Assembly: GCF_001661595.2 (NCBI RefSeq)
Contig: NZ_LYPF02000002.1
Location: forward strand, 186,001 to 250,000
Origin: Crocinitomix algicola
GTDB taxonomy: Bacteria > Bacteroidota > Bacteroidia > Flavobacteriales_D > Crocinitomicaceae
DNA length: 64,000 nucleotides
Direction of reading: 5' to 3'
Shown here: positions 27,061-35,320 of the stretch, in pieces
Position numbering within the stretch: position 1 is the first letter of the stretch
Layout of the letters: the number at the start of each line of letters is the position of its first letter
Program-made: the position numbers and the translations under genes
Notes under the pieces: model-generated
Told to the model about the DNA's origin: nothing
What the model saw: only the letters and a program-made list of their open reading frames with translations
Databases searched by the model: none

Positions 27061-27483
27061 ATGTACGAATTTAGTTATCAGAGTGTAGAAATTAATCCAA
27101 TTTTTATCGTTATTTGGCTTGCCATTGTTGTGTTAATGATAGCGAGTTTATGGAAGGTTTTTACTAAGGCTGGGAAACCAGGTTGGGCAGCTATTGTTCC
27201 AATTTACAATATTATAGTCTTAATTGAAATAGCACAAAAACCAATGTGGTGGCTAGCCATAATTTTATTAGGACCAATTATACCAATTGCAGGTGGAATT
27301 GCTGCTCTGGTCTTTATGATATTATTGAGCATTGCAATCGCAGAAAAATTTGGCCAATCTCAAGGATTTGGAGTAGGTTTAGCGCTGCTTGGGATTATTT
27401 TCTATCCGATTTTAGCTTTTGGCGATGCCACTTATGAAGGAGAAACAATTGCTGGCGATGATGAAATTCTGGATTCAATCTAA
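27061..27483 (+). CDS. DUF5684-like membrane protein
   Basis: 140 residues: a first helix (IFIVIWLAIVVLMIASLWKVF), then KAGKPGWAAIVPIYNIIVLIEIAQKPMWW, a motif typical of DUF5684 and of membrane proteins near signal peptidase, then two more helices and a short acidic tail. The function of this family is not known to me. It shares leader and terminator with the preceding gene, although the proteins are not evidently homologous. Confidence 0.7.
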   Translation: MYEFSYQSVEINPIFIVIWLAIVVLMIASLWKVFTKAGKPGWAAIVPIYNIIVLIEIAQKPMWWLAIILLGPIIPIAGGIAALVFMILLSIAIAEKFGQSQGFGVGLALLGIIFYPILAFGDATYEGETIAGDDEILDSI

Positions 27484-27511
27484 ACGAAAAAACAATCAAT
27501 TATTTTACAAA

Positions 27512-27541
27512 AAACGTCCATGAACTTCATGGGCGTTTTTT
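27512..27541 (+). terminator. Terminator, cassette copy 2
   Basis: AAACGTCCATG (27512-27522), loop AACTT, CATGGGCGTTT (27528-27538), T run. The stem is identical to the terminator at 26928. Confidence 0.88.
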
Positions 27542-27550
27542 CAGTTTATA

Positions 27551-28039
27551 ATGGAGTATAAAGAGGAAACATTAGAGGACCTAACTGATTTTGAGAACCA
27601 TGGGATACCTAGTTTTTTAAATGTGTTAACAATACTTACGTTTATAGGTAGCGGTTTAAGTATCGTGTCAGGTTGCTATAGTTTAGCAACGATTGAATTA
27701 CAAAAAAGTCAGATTCAGCAGTCAGAGCGTATGCTGGGCGGTACTGAAATGGGGCGCGATATTATAGCTTCCGCGAAGGCTTCTTTTGAACAGGTCATTC
27801 CATTACAGGCTAACGTTATTATAACGGGTTTACTTTGTGTTATTGGTGCGTTTTTAATGCGCAAGCTTAATAAAACAGGTTTTTATATTTATACTATTGC
27901 TGCAGGCTGTAGCGTGATAATACCTATTTATTTAACTGGACTCGGTGAAGGAGTCGTCAATAATTTGTCAATATTAGTTCTGGTTATCACGATTTCTTTT
28001 ATTGTAATGTATGCATTCAACTTAAAATTTATGAGCTAA
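27551..28039 (+). CDS. Membrane protein, unknown function
   Basis: 162 residues. The N-terminus is acidic and cytosolic (EEETLEDLTDFENH-like); helix 1 is FLNVLTILTFIGSGLSIVSG, followed by an amphipathic segment with Gln and Lys, and then three helices from about residue 90. The ATG lies 10 bases after the terminator of the preceding gene, so read-through may supply expression. No family recognised; it is the third small membrane protein in a row. Confidence 0.6.
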   Translation: MEYKEETLEDLTDFENHGIPSFLNVLTILTFIGSGLSIVSGCYSLATIELQKSQIQQSERMLGGTEMGRDIIASAKASFEQVIPLQANVIITGLLCVIGAFLMRKLNKTGFYIYTIAAGCSVIIPIYLTGLGEGVVNNLSILVLVITISFIVMYAFNLKFMS

Positions 28040-28232
28040 GTCGGCAAAATTTGGTGTAGGAATACTTTTTAATGATTGTTTACTTTTGAAGCTATAATTC
28101 GATTATTTCAATTTTAGCTCGCCCATAAAGTCATATATCATCTTTTTAGGAATACAATAATAAGCGGGTTTAAACTAGTAACATTAACTTAAGATTCATA
28201 ATTTTAAGTCAATCAATTTAAAATTTAATCAT

Positions 28233-30104
28233 ATGAAAAAAATGTTACTACCCGTAGCTATTTTTATGAGTTCGGCAATTTATGCACAGACTTATTTTGA
28301 GGATGATTTCTCAGGTGGTTTAGGAGCATGGACTGTACTTGATGAAGATGGCGATGGAATGGAATGGGTTATTGCTGATTATGCAGCAGGTGATGGACAT
28401 GGAAATGTTGCTGCTAGTGCATCATGGGATGCAGGAGCAGGAGCTTTGACTCCGGACAATGTTATGGTCAGCGAATCTATTGACCTTTCTGGTGCTGCTG
28501 GAGATGTTTATTTAACATGGCAAGTAAAGGCACAAGATCAGGATTGGGCGGACGAGAATTATTCGGTATATGTCGCTACAAGTGACGATTTAATGGATTT
28601 ATATGCAAGTCCACTTTCTTTTAATGAAGTGATTGGGGCAACAGGTGGTGTCTACCAAAGTCGTTTATTAGATGTTTCGGATTTAGCAGGTGAAGGAGCG
28701 GTTTATATTGCTTTTAGACATCATGATGTATCGGACATGTTTAGATTAAATATCGATGATGTCATGATAGCGACTTTGCCAGCTAATGATATTGAATTAT
28801 TATCCGTTTCAACATATCCGGTTACTGAGCCTGGTGATGTTGAGATTACAGGTACAGTGAAAAATAATGGCGCAGAACCCATTACCTCTTTTGATTTAGT
28901 TTGGACCGAGGGTGGAGTGCCGCATATGGAGACTATTACAGCAGATATTGCACCTTTCGCAACTTATGCCTTTACGCATTCAACGGCGCTAACAGCTACA
29001 TCTGGAAGTGTATATGAGGTTTCAGTTTGTGCTTCTGTGGCTGATGATGCTGATCTTGAAAATAATTGTGCTGATGTGACAATTACATGTGTTGAGGAAA
29101 TCCCTGAAAAATTCGTAGTGGGAGAAGAGAAGACTGGTACATGGTGTGGTTGGTGTCCGAGAGGAACGGTTGCTTTAGAAGGAATGGAATCTGAGGATAA
29201 TTTCATTGGTATTGCTGTTCATAATGGTGATCCAATGACAATTGCAAGTTACGATACGGGAATCAATACTTATGTACCTGGAGGTTATCCTGGAGCAGGG
29301 GTTGATCGTGTTATTGATGGTGACCCGAGTGATTTTGAGGCAATGTTCAATGAGCGAAAAGACATGATTCCTTTGGCATCTATCGATGTTTCTGTTGTTG
29401 ACGCAGGAGATGATTATGAAGTGACAGTATCGGCTACATTTATTGCGGACTTGTCTGGAGATTATCGTTTAGCTTCGGTTATTACACATGACCGTGTTGC
29501 CGGTTCAGCATCAGGATATGCACAAGTTAATTACTACTCTGGTGGTGATTACGGAGAAATGGGAGGATACGAAGATCTTCCAAATCCTGTTCCTGCTGCG
29601 GACATGGTTTATAACCACGTGGCTGTAGCATTAGCGAATGATCAAATCTTGGGTGATGCTGGTTCTCTTCCTGCTGATATTTCTGCAGGAACGACAGAAT
29701 CTTATACCTATACAATACCAAAAGGTGCAGATTGGAGTTCTGATTGGTTACATTTTATTGGGATGTTAATTGATGCTTCTACAGGAGAAATTATTAATGC
29801 TGGACAAACTCATTTAGAGTATACAGGTATTGAGAATTTGGATCAGAATGAATTCAATATTTCATTATATCCAAATCCTGCAAATGAAATTGCACAATTA
29901 AAATTAACCATTGAAGAAGAGTCTAATGTTTCGGTTGAAATTTATAATAATATCGGTGAGGTAGTGTTTGTAAATCAAGCTCAAAACCTTGCTGGTGGAG
30001 AATATATTTATACCGTTGATGTGAATGATTTTGCACCAGGAATTTATGTTGTAAGAACAACAGCAAATGAAACTGTTAAAACAGTAAAATTATCGGTTCA
30101 GTAG
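28233..30104 (+). CDS. Secreted Omp28-related protein with T9SS C-terminal sorting domain
   Basis: Signal peptide to about residue 18 (IYAQ). Next is a choice-of-anchor/cleaved-adhesin-like lectin fold to about 185 (FEDDFSGGLGAWTVLDEDGDG), then a CARDB-like Ig domain (NDIELLSVSTYPVTEPGDVEI). The Omp28-related domain contains a thioredoxin-like GTWCGWCPRG motif near 305. A Por secretion (type A) domain ends the chain (SLYPNPANEIAQLKL...GIYVVRTTANETVKTVKLSV). The last 80 residues direct export through the type IX system and attachment to the surface. The CxxC may be redox-active. Monocistronic with its own terminator. Confidence 0.85.
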   Translation: MKKMLLPVAIFMSSAIYAQTYFEDDFSGGLGAWTVLDEDGDGMEWVIADYAAGDGHGNVAASASWDAGAGALTPDNVMVSESIDLSGAAGDVYLTWQVKAQDQDWADENYSVYVATSDDLMDLYASPLSFNEVIGATGGVYQSRLLDVSDLAGEGAVYIAFRHHDVSDMFRLNIDDVMIATLPANDIELLSVSTYPVTEPGDVEITGTVKNNGAEPITSFDLVWTEGGVPHMETITADIAPFATYAFTHSTALTATSGSVYEVSVCASVADDADLENNCADVTITCVEEIPEKFVVGEEKTGTWCGWCPRGTVALEGMESEDNFIGIAVHNGDPMTIASYDTGINTYVPGGYPGAGVDRVIDGDPSDFEAMFNERKDMIPLASIDVSVVDAGDDYEVTVSATFIADLSGDYRLASVITHDRVAGSASGYAQVNYYSGGDYGEMGGYEDLPNPVPAADMVYNHVAVALANDQILGDAGSLPADISAGTTESYTYTIPKGADWSSDWLHFIGMLIDASTGEIINAGQTHLEYTGIENLDQNEFNISLYPNPANEIAQLKLTIEEESNVSVEIYNNIGEVVFVNQAQNLAGGEYIYTVDVNDFAPGIYVVRTTANETVKTVKLSVQ

Positions 30105-30126
30105 GACTTGATTTTTGAATTTTATG

Positions 30127-30157
30127 AACCGTCTTGGGAAACTAAGACGGTTTTTTT
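30127..30157 (+). terminator. Terminator of the Omp28-related gene
   Basis: AACCGTCTT (30127-30135) pairs perfectly with AAGACGGTT (30144-30152), loop GGGAAACT, followed by T. Confidence 0.92.
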
Positions 30158-30212
30158 GTTTTCATTTGGGAAAGGAGTAAAGTATCCTTAAATTTGTACA
30201 AAACTTTAAAAA

Positions 30213-30413
30213 ATGAAATTAGCGTTAATTGCAATAGGATTATTAGGATTGGGTTTTGCGGGTATCGCCATTAAAATTTGGGCAAAAAAGGATGGGAAAT
30301 TTGAAGGTACATGTGCCAGCAATAATCCAATGTTTACCAAAGAAGGGGAGAATTGTAGCTTTTGCGGAGCGCGACCAGATGAGCAATGCATGAAAGAGGA
30401 AGTAGTAGCATAA
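30213..30413 (+). CDS. Small membrane protein with Cys-rich tail
   Basis: 66 residues: one N-terminal helix (ALIAIGLLGLGFAGIAIKIW) and a tail with four cysteines, TCASNNPMF...ENCSFCGARPDEQC. The CxxC and spaced cysteines could bind a metal or form disulfides. The same arrangement occurs widely in Flavobacteriia as an unnamed family. Monocistronic; function unknown. Confidence 0.7.
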   Translation: MKLALIAIGLLGLGFAGIAIKIWAKKDGKFEGTCASNNPMFTKEGENCSFCGARPDEQCMKEEVVA

Positions 30414-30744
30414 AAAAAAATCCCAACTAGCAACGAATTAGTAGTGGGACTTTCATATTGATGTTTAGTTGTGGCTTATTTTAACCGTTTGAAATAAAAA
30501 TTATGTTTTTTTCAAACGAATTCCATCCCATCCCTTCAATTCCGAAGCGTAAATTTATATAAACTTTCGTTATAAAGAACTAAATCGATTGAAATAAAAT
30601 TGATGATAGTTGCATCTTGTTTGCACATTTAGGTTAGGAAATTAAGTGACAGCAATACATACAGCTTAATATGCTTGCATAATAAAAAAAGCCATAATTA
30701 TAAATTACGGCTTTAAATATTCACAAATATCAATGAATTAAACT
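30414..30744. other. Intergenic region with three inverted repeats
   Basis: No gene seen. It holds a hairpin TCCCA-ACTA/TAGT-AG-TGGGA (30421-30449) directly after the preceding stop, with nine A before it, so it would work better as a minus-strand terminator. CGTTTGAAA/TTTCAAACG (30486-30494 and 30510-30518) is a 9-bp inverted repeat. The dapD terminator follows. The 160 bases between the last two show nothing I can interpret. Confidence 0.5.
30684..30713 (-). terminator. dapD terminator
   Basis: AAAGCC-A-TAATT / AATTA-C-GGCTTT around a 3-nt loop, with a run of A on its left, which is a T run on the minus strand. It lies 32 bases past the dapD stop. Confidence 0.75.
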
Positions 30745-31554
30745 TTAAACTGCGACATTATTCTCGCGTAGGGCATCGTTTAAAGATGTTTTCTTATCGG
30801 TACTCTCTTTTCTTTTTCCAATTATCAATGCACAAGGCACGTTGAAATCTCCAGCTGGGAAAGATTTAGTGTATGATCCTGGGATGACTACACTTCTTTC
30901 AGGCACATGACCTTTTAATACAATAGGTTCATCCCCTGTGACATCTATTATTTTTGTTGACATTGTCAATACAACATTAGCCCCTAAAACTGCTTCTTTT
31001 CCAACCCGAACACCTTCCACCACAATACATCGCGATCCAATAAAAGCATCATCCTCTATAATGACAGGTGCAGCCTGCAAAGGTTCTAACACTCCACCAA
31101 TTCCAACGCCTCCGCTTAAATGTACATTTTTACCAATTTGAGCACATGAACCAACCGTAGCCCATGTATCAACCATGGTTCCTTCATCTACATAAGCTCC
31201 AATATTGACATAAGAAGGCATCATAATTACTCCTGAAGAAATATATGCACCATAACGTGCTACAGCATGGGGTACTACTCGAATTCCTTTTTCCTTATAA
31301 CCAGTTTTTAGCGCCATTTTATCATGAAATTCAAAAGGCCCCACTTCAATAGTCTCCATCTTGCGAATTGGAAAGTACATTACTACTGCTTTTTTTACCC
31401 ATTCATTAACTTGCCAAGTTCCATCAGCTAGGGGCTCTGCAACTCTCAAATTACCAGAGTCTATCTCGGCTATTACAGTGTTAATCGCTTCTATGGTTTC
31501 TTTGTTTTCTAAAAGAGACCTGTCATTCCAGGCATTTTCTATTAGGCTTCTCAT
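30745..31554 (-). CDS. dapD: Tetrahydrodipicolinate N-succinyltransferase
   Basis: Transfers succinyl from succinyl-CoA to tetrahydrodipicolinate in the lysine/meso-DAP pathway, feeding peptidoglycan. A helical N-terminal domain (DGTWQVNEWVKKAV) is followed by a left-handed beta-helix of hexapeptide repeats (VMMPSYVNIGAYVDEGTMVDTWATVGSCAQIGKNVHLSGG type) and VVIPGSYTKSFPAGDFNVPCALIIGKR. The 269 residues are typical. Consistent with Mpl in this window, which handles DAP-containing peptides. Confidence 0.97.
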   Translation of the reverse strand: MRSLIENAWNDRSLLENKETIEAINTVIAEIDSGNLRVAEPLADGTWQVNEWVKKAVVMYFPIRKMETIEVGPFEFHDKMALKTGYKEKGIRVVPHAVARYGAYISSGVIMMPSYVNIGAYVDEGTMVDTWATVGSCAQIGKNVHLSGGVGIGGVLEPLQAAPVIIEDDAFIGSRCIVVEGVRVGKEAVLGANVVLTMSTKIIDVTGDEPIVLKGHVPERSVVIPGSYTKSFPAGDFNVPCALIIGKRKESTDKKTSLNDALRENNVAV

Positions 31555-31574
31555 GCTTTCTATCTTTTTGACTC

Positions 31575-31613
31575 CAAAGATAGTACTTCATTAAGTTTTG
31601 TTCTTTATTTTTG
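31575..31613. promoter_or_regulatory. Divergent -7 elements for dapD and ybaB
   Basis: Minus: TATCTTTG at 31582-31575, 20 nt before the dapD ATG. Plus: TATTTTTG at 31606-31613, 29 nt before the ybaB ATG. Both match TAnnTTTG exactly; clear -33 elements are not seen. Confidence 0.55.
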
Positions 31614-31642
31614 TGCTGAATAATTAACGAAAATAATAAGAG

Positions 31643-31933
31643 ATGTTCGGAAATGGAATGATGAAAAAAATGCAGGAAATGCAGGCGAAAGCTGAAGAAG
31701 CTAAAGAACGATTGAATCATATCAAACTTATTGGTGAGGCGAAAGAAGGAGCTGTAAGAATTGAAGTAAACGGGAATGGTGTTATAACTGATATGACCTT
31801 TAATGACGAACTTCAAGGTGAAGAATTGAAACAGTTAATTATGTTGGCAGCAAACCGTGCATTAGAACAATCGTATAGAACTAAAGAGATGGAAATGGCG
31901 CAATCTGCTAAAGGAATCATACCTGGGATGTAA
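31643..31933 (+). CDS. YbaB/EbfC family nucleoid-associated protein
   Basis: Small DNA-binding dimer. The sequence shows MFGNGMMKKMQEMQAKAEEAK, a VRIEVNGNGVITDMTFND strand block and a helical C-terminus, ending in GIIPGM. The 96 residues are slightly shorter than E. coli YbaB. No dnaX or recR is next to it, unlike in many Proteobacteria. Monocistronic. Confidence 0.9.
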   Translation: MFGNGMMKKMQEMQAKAEEAKERLNHIKLIGEAKEGAVRIEVNGNGVITDMTFNDELQGEELKQLIMLAANRALEQSYRTKEMEMAQSAKGIIPGM

Positions 31934-32087
31934 AATTATTATTTCACAATGGGTATGCTTATCGTTAATTCCTAAAATGAATTGTTGCAATACAGGGAAT
32001 TATCTCGTAATTAAAAGGTATATTCTTCGTCTCAATTAATAATGGACTGATTTTTGTGTATTTAGAACAAACAACGAAGCATAAATT

Positions 32088-32804
32088 ATGAAAAATACGT
32101 TATCAATTTTATTACTTTTTTTCTCTGGAATTATAATGGCTAGTGAAGCTCCAGATCATTCAATATATAATAAACTATTGCAAACGTATGTGTCGGCAAT
32201 TGGTACGGTTGATTATGAGGGTCTTAAAACTCAAGAGAAAAAATTGGACGATTATTTAGTTTACCTTAGTTCAAATGGTCCTAATGCTGATTGGTCAGAG
32301 AAAACGAAAAAGGCCTATTACATCAATGCATACAACGCGTATACAATTAAATTTGTTTTACTCAAATATCCAACAAAGTCGGTTAAGGACCTGTCTTTTA
32401 GTGGTAAAGATATTTGGAATTTTAGATTGGTAAAATTAGGAGGGAAAACTTATACCCTTGATTATTTAGAGAAAGAAATTCTATTGAAAATGAGAGATGC
32501 ACGGATACATTTTGCGGTTAACTGTGCTTCCAAGTCATGTCCGAAATTGTGGAATAAAGCATTTACAGCGGCTAACATTGATAAGCAATTGACCATATTG
32601 ACAAAAGAGTTCATTAATAATAATTCACACAATATCATCTCCGCTAAAAAAATTAAAATTTCGAAACTATTCGATTGGTATGCGGACGATTTTAAATTTG
32701 AGGCGAAATCAGTAATTGGATTTTTAAATAAATACAGCACTGTTCAAATTCAAGAAAATGCAAAAATTGAATACCTTCCTTATAATTGGAGTTTGAACGA
32801 ATAA
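32088..32804 (+). CDS. Exported DUF547 protein
   Basis: Signal peptide MKNTLSILLLFFSGIIMAS, then a DUF547 domain with KKAYYINAYNAYTIKFVL, LDYLEKEIL and the Cys-containing HFAVNCASKSCPKLW. The Cys and His in this block suggest catalysis, possibly of a papain-like kind, but the family is uncharacterised. It is first in a three-gene unit with an exported rhodanese (7-base gap) and a TIGR04282 transferase. Confidence 0.85.
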   Translation: MKNTLSILLLFFSGIIMASEAPDHSIYNKLLQTYVSAIGTVDYEGLKTQEKKLDDYLVYLSSNGPNADWSEKTKKAYYINAYNAYTIKFVLLKYPTKSVKDLSFSGKDIWNFRLVKLGGKTYTLDYLEKEILLKMRDARIHFAVNCASKSCPKLWNKAFTAANIDKQLTILTKEFINNNSHNIISAKKIKISKLFDWYADDFKFEAKSVIGFLNKYSTVQIQENAKIEYLPYNWSLNE

Positions 32805-32811
32805 GGTAGCA

Positions 32812-33315
32812 ATGAAAGGGTATTTGATTTTAATTAGCCTATTTTTCTCTTTTTGTGCTAATGCGCAGAGAGATTCAAGTTCTGCCTATGATCAAATGCT
32901 ACAAGAACATTACGAGTTTTCTGTTCCTTTCATTTATCCAGACGAGTTATATCATCGAATAACAACAGGAGCTAAAGTTGTTTTGTTGGATACGCGTGAA
33001 CAAAAAGAATTTGAAATTTCAACAATTCAAGGCGCGCAGCAAGTAGGATTTCTCTTTTATTCTAAAAAGCGTGTTGAAAGTCTTAACAAAAACGATTTAA
33101 TTGTTGTTTATTGTACCATAGGCGCGCGCAGTGAGACTATTGGGGAACGACTAGTTAAGGCAGGGTATACTAATGTTTATAATTTGTACGGAGGGTTGAT
33201 TCATTGGAAAAATATGGGGTACCCAGTGTATAATAATGGTGTAGAAACAAAGAATGTCCATGTTTATTCAAAAAAATGGGAACTCTGGTTAGAAAAAGGT
33301 AATCCCGTATATTAA
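32812..33315 (+). CDS. Exported rhodanese-like protein
   Basis: Signal peptide with cleavage likely at ANA-QR (residue 19), then one rhodanese domain: LLDTREQKEFEISTIQGA and the active-site loop YCTIGARSETIG with Cys101. The loop matches sulfurtransferases rather than Cdc25-like phosphatases. Being exported, it would handle sulfur or selenium in the periplasm. A C-terminal extension (NVHVYSKKWELWLEKGNPVY) follows the domain. Coupled to the next gene by a 1-base TAATG overlap. Confidence 0.88.
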   Translation: MKGYLILISLFFSFCANAQRDSSSAYDQMLQEHYEFSVPFIYPDELYHRITTGAKVVLLDTREQKEFEISTIQGAQQVGFLFYSKKRVESLNKNDLIVVYCTIGARSETIGERLVKAGYTNVYNLYGGLIHWKNMGYPVYNNGVETKNVHVYSKKWELWLEKGNPVY

Positions 33316-33929
33316 TGAAAGAAAATTTGTTAATCGTTTTTGCGAAGAATAAAATTAAAGGTAAGGCTAAAACTCGGCTGGCAAAGTCAATTGGTCAAGA
33401 TGGTGCGGATGAGGTGTATACTTATTTATATCATTTAACTGAACGAGAATCAGAGGGGGTAAGCAATGCGGATGTACAAGTGCATTTTTCGAATTTTGAT
33501 GACCTAGACGCTTGGGGAAATAGTGAGCACTTTTTACAAGCTGGAGAAACGCTGGGAGACCGTATGAAAGGAGCTTTTTTAGAAGGTTTTGAGCGAGGAT
33601 ATAAGCGTATAATTGGAATTGGAGCAGACTTGCCCGATATTAATTCTGAACTATTGTCGAAAGCTTTTGAAATTTTGAAGAATAATGATTTTATTTTTGG
33701 ACCTGCTGCAGACGGAGGTTATTATTTGATTGGTTTACAGTCTAAAGAAAATCTATTTGTTTTTGATAATAAACCTTGGAGCACTGATGCTTTATTAAAA
33801 GTTACGGTAGAAGAGGTGCGGTCAAAAAATAAAAGTCTATCAAAATTGCCCGAGAAAAATGATATCGACACTTTAGAAGATTTAAGAGGTTCGAATATCG
33901 CTGATTTATTTTCCCATTTGTATTCGTAG
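33315..33929 (+). CDS. TIGR04282/DUF2064 family nucleotide-sugar-transferase-like protein
   Basis: A GT-A-like fold: LLIVFAKNKIKGKAKTRLAKSIG, GETLGDRMKGAFLEGF, GIGADLPDINSELL and GPAADGGYYLIGL. These are the marks of the family annotated as rSAM/selenodomain-associated or arsenosugar-biosynthesis glycosyltransferase. It is cytosolic, 204 residues. In other genomes it clusters with arsM- and arsS-like genes; none is in this window, so the substrate is open. The next gene is convergent, so the operon ends here. Confidence 0.85.
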   Translation: MKENLLIVFAKNKIKGKAKTRLAKSIGQDGADEVYTYLYHLTERESEGVSNADVQVHFSNFDDLDAWGNSEHFLQAGETLGDRMKGAFLEGFERGYKRIIGIGADLPDINSELLSKAFEILKNNDFIFGPAADGGYYLIGLQSKENLFVFDNKPWSTDALLKVTVEEVRSKNKSLSKLPEKNDIDTLEDLRGSNIADLFSHLYS

Positions 33930-33936
33930 CTCCGCT

Positions 33937-34440
33937 TTATTCAACCAAGTAATTTTCAAATTTCTGTTGAGCGGTTCTAGAGAATAGTCCCCATTTCATT
34001 AAACTCAGGTAAGGGTAAGAATGAATGTAAGCCCCATCTTTGTCTATTTTCAAGAGTAGTTTCGCTTCGTTTAAACTATCATAACCAATTAAAGCCTTAG
34101 TAAACTCAGGTGTACCAATTTCTCCCCAAACGTAATTTGAAGAATCCCTTAAAAAAGTGAGTAGACTATCATTGTAGTCGAAGTTTATTTTTTGTCGATT
34201 GAAAGGAAAATTTAAATTAAAAAGGTAGAAGGTTTGAAGCTGTTTGGGTAAATTGATTTGTTTTGTTTGATCCATTTCAATTGACGTTTGATAATTGTCT
34301 TTTTCAACAATTTCAGCAGAGTGAAACTCAAATTGCGGGTCGCCATTAATAAACTGTGGTAACGTGAAATACCGATAAAGAATAATTGCAGCGTAAACAA
34401 CTATAATAGTAAGACTTGCTCTTAGTGTAAAGCGATTCAT
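33937..34440 (-). CDS. Single-pass membrane protein, unknown function
   Basis: Started at ATG 34440 (MNRFTLRASLTIIVVYAAIILYRYF), giving 167 residues: one N-terminal membrane helix and an extracytoplasmic domain with many Phe and Tyr (QTFYLFNLNFPFNRQKINFDYND). No known family seen. It is last in the minus-strand series after the MbnP-like gene (70-base gap) and might be part of that unit. Confidence 0.55.
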   Translation of the reverse strand: MNRFTLRASLTIIVVYAAIILYRYFTLPQFINGDPQFEFHSAEIVEKDNYQTSIEMDQTKQINLPKQLQTFYLFNLNFPFNRQKINFDYNDSLLTFLRDSSNYVWGEIGTPEFTKALIGYDSLNEAKLLLKIDKDGAYIHSYPYLSLMKWGLFSRTAQQKFENYLVE

Positions 34441-34510
34441 ACGGGTGAAAATAATGAAAAACGCAAACACATAGAAAAAGTGTTTGCGTTTAAAAAGTGT
34501 TTTTTACTAT

Positions 34511-35263
34511 TTATTCTGTAATTGATATTGAACTTTGAAAATTATCACTCAGTTTAATTGTTAGGTGTTCATCTTCCGCTGCTCCATGGTAAAAAGGCGT
34601 TTCACTAATAATTATTTCATTGCCTGGATTGTCGAGAAGCTTTTTTAAGTCTATATTAAAATTTAGTGTATTAGCTGATTTTTTGTCTATCTCAAAGTTG
34701 TGATTGAGGTTCAGTGTCCTGTAGCTAACATTATAGCCGGTATGATAAGCAAATGTTCCATCAATTGTTCCGTCGCCATCTGAATCATAACGACCTTCAG
34801 CCATCACAAACCTATATTTGCCTACCCATCCCCAGTAGGTGTTTTGAGTAGTACTCAATGGGTGACCATCTTCGGCGTAATTTGAAGGATCTGCATCATT
34901 CAAAGTTGCTTTAACACCAATTCCAAAACTTATTTTTTCGTAATTACCATGAGGCACTTTAAAATCGAGATTTGCAATACCATTCGAATTAAATTTGAAA
35001 AGTTCTATTTCACTTATGAGTCGTTTTTCACCATCAGAATTGTGTATTTCAATATCAGAAAGATAAAACTGAAACAATTCATAAGTAATTTCAACACCCA
35101 AATCGTTTTTGTATGAATCTCCTATACCATAATCGGTTCCATTCACAGTCGTCTGAAAACTAATCTTAAGGTCAGAATTTAATTTAGTACCGCTTTTTTT
35201 ACATCCTGTAATGAACGTAAAACCAATAATTGCGAAAACTAGAATTAACGATTTATCTCTCAT
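34511..35263 (-). CDS. MbnP-like copper-binding-family lipoprotein
   Basis: Lipobox FITGC (Cys21). The body matches the MbnP family: LKISFQTTVNGTDY, a beta-rich core, NTYWGWVGKYRFVMAEG and FAYHTGYN, with His and Trp residues at the places where MbnP and its relatives MopE and CorA hold copper. In methanotrophs MbnP pairs with the diheme protein MbnH, which oxidises a Trp to kynurenine. No mbnH-like gene is adjacent here. Probably faces the periplasm or cell surface. Copper binding is inferred from family membership. Confidence 0.8.
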   Translation of the reverse strand: MRDKSLILVFAIIGFTFITGCKKSGTKLNSDLKISFQTTVNGTDYGIGDSYKNDLGVEITYELFQFYLSDIEIHNSDGEKRLISEIELFKFNSNGIANLDFKVPHGNYEKISFGIGVKATLNDADPSNYAEDGHPLSTTQNTYWGWVGKYRFVMAEGRYDSDGDGTIDGTFAYHTGYNVSYRTLNLNHNFEIDKKSANTLNFNIDLKKLLDNPGNEIIISETPFYHGAAEDEHLTIKLSDNFQSSISITE

Positions 35264-35320
35264 GCCTTTAATTTTAATTTCAGGAGCTAAAAAATAATTC
35301 TCAACTCCTGAAATGTATCA

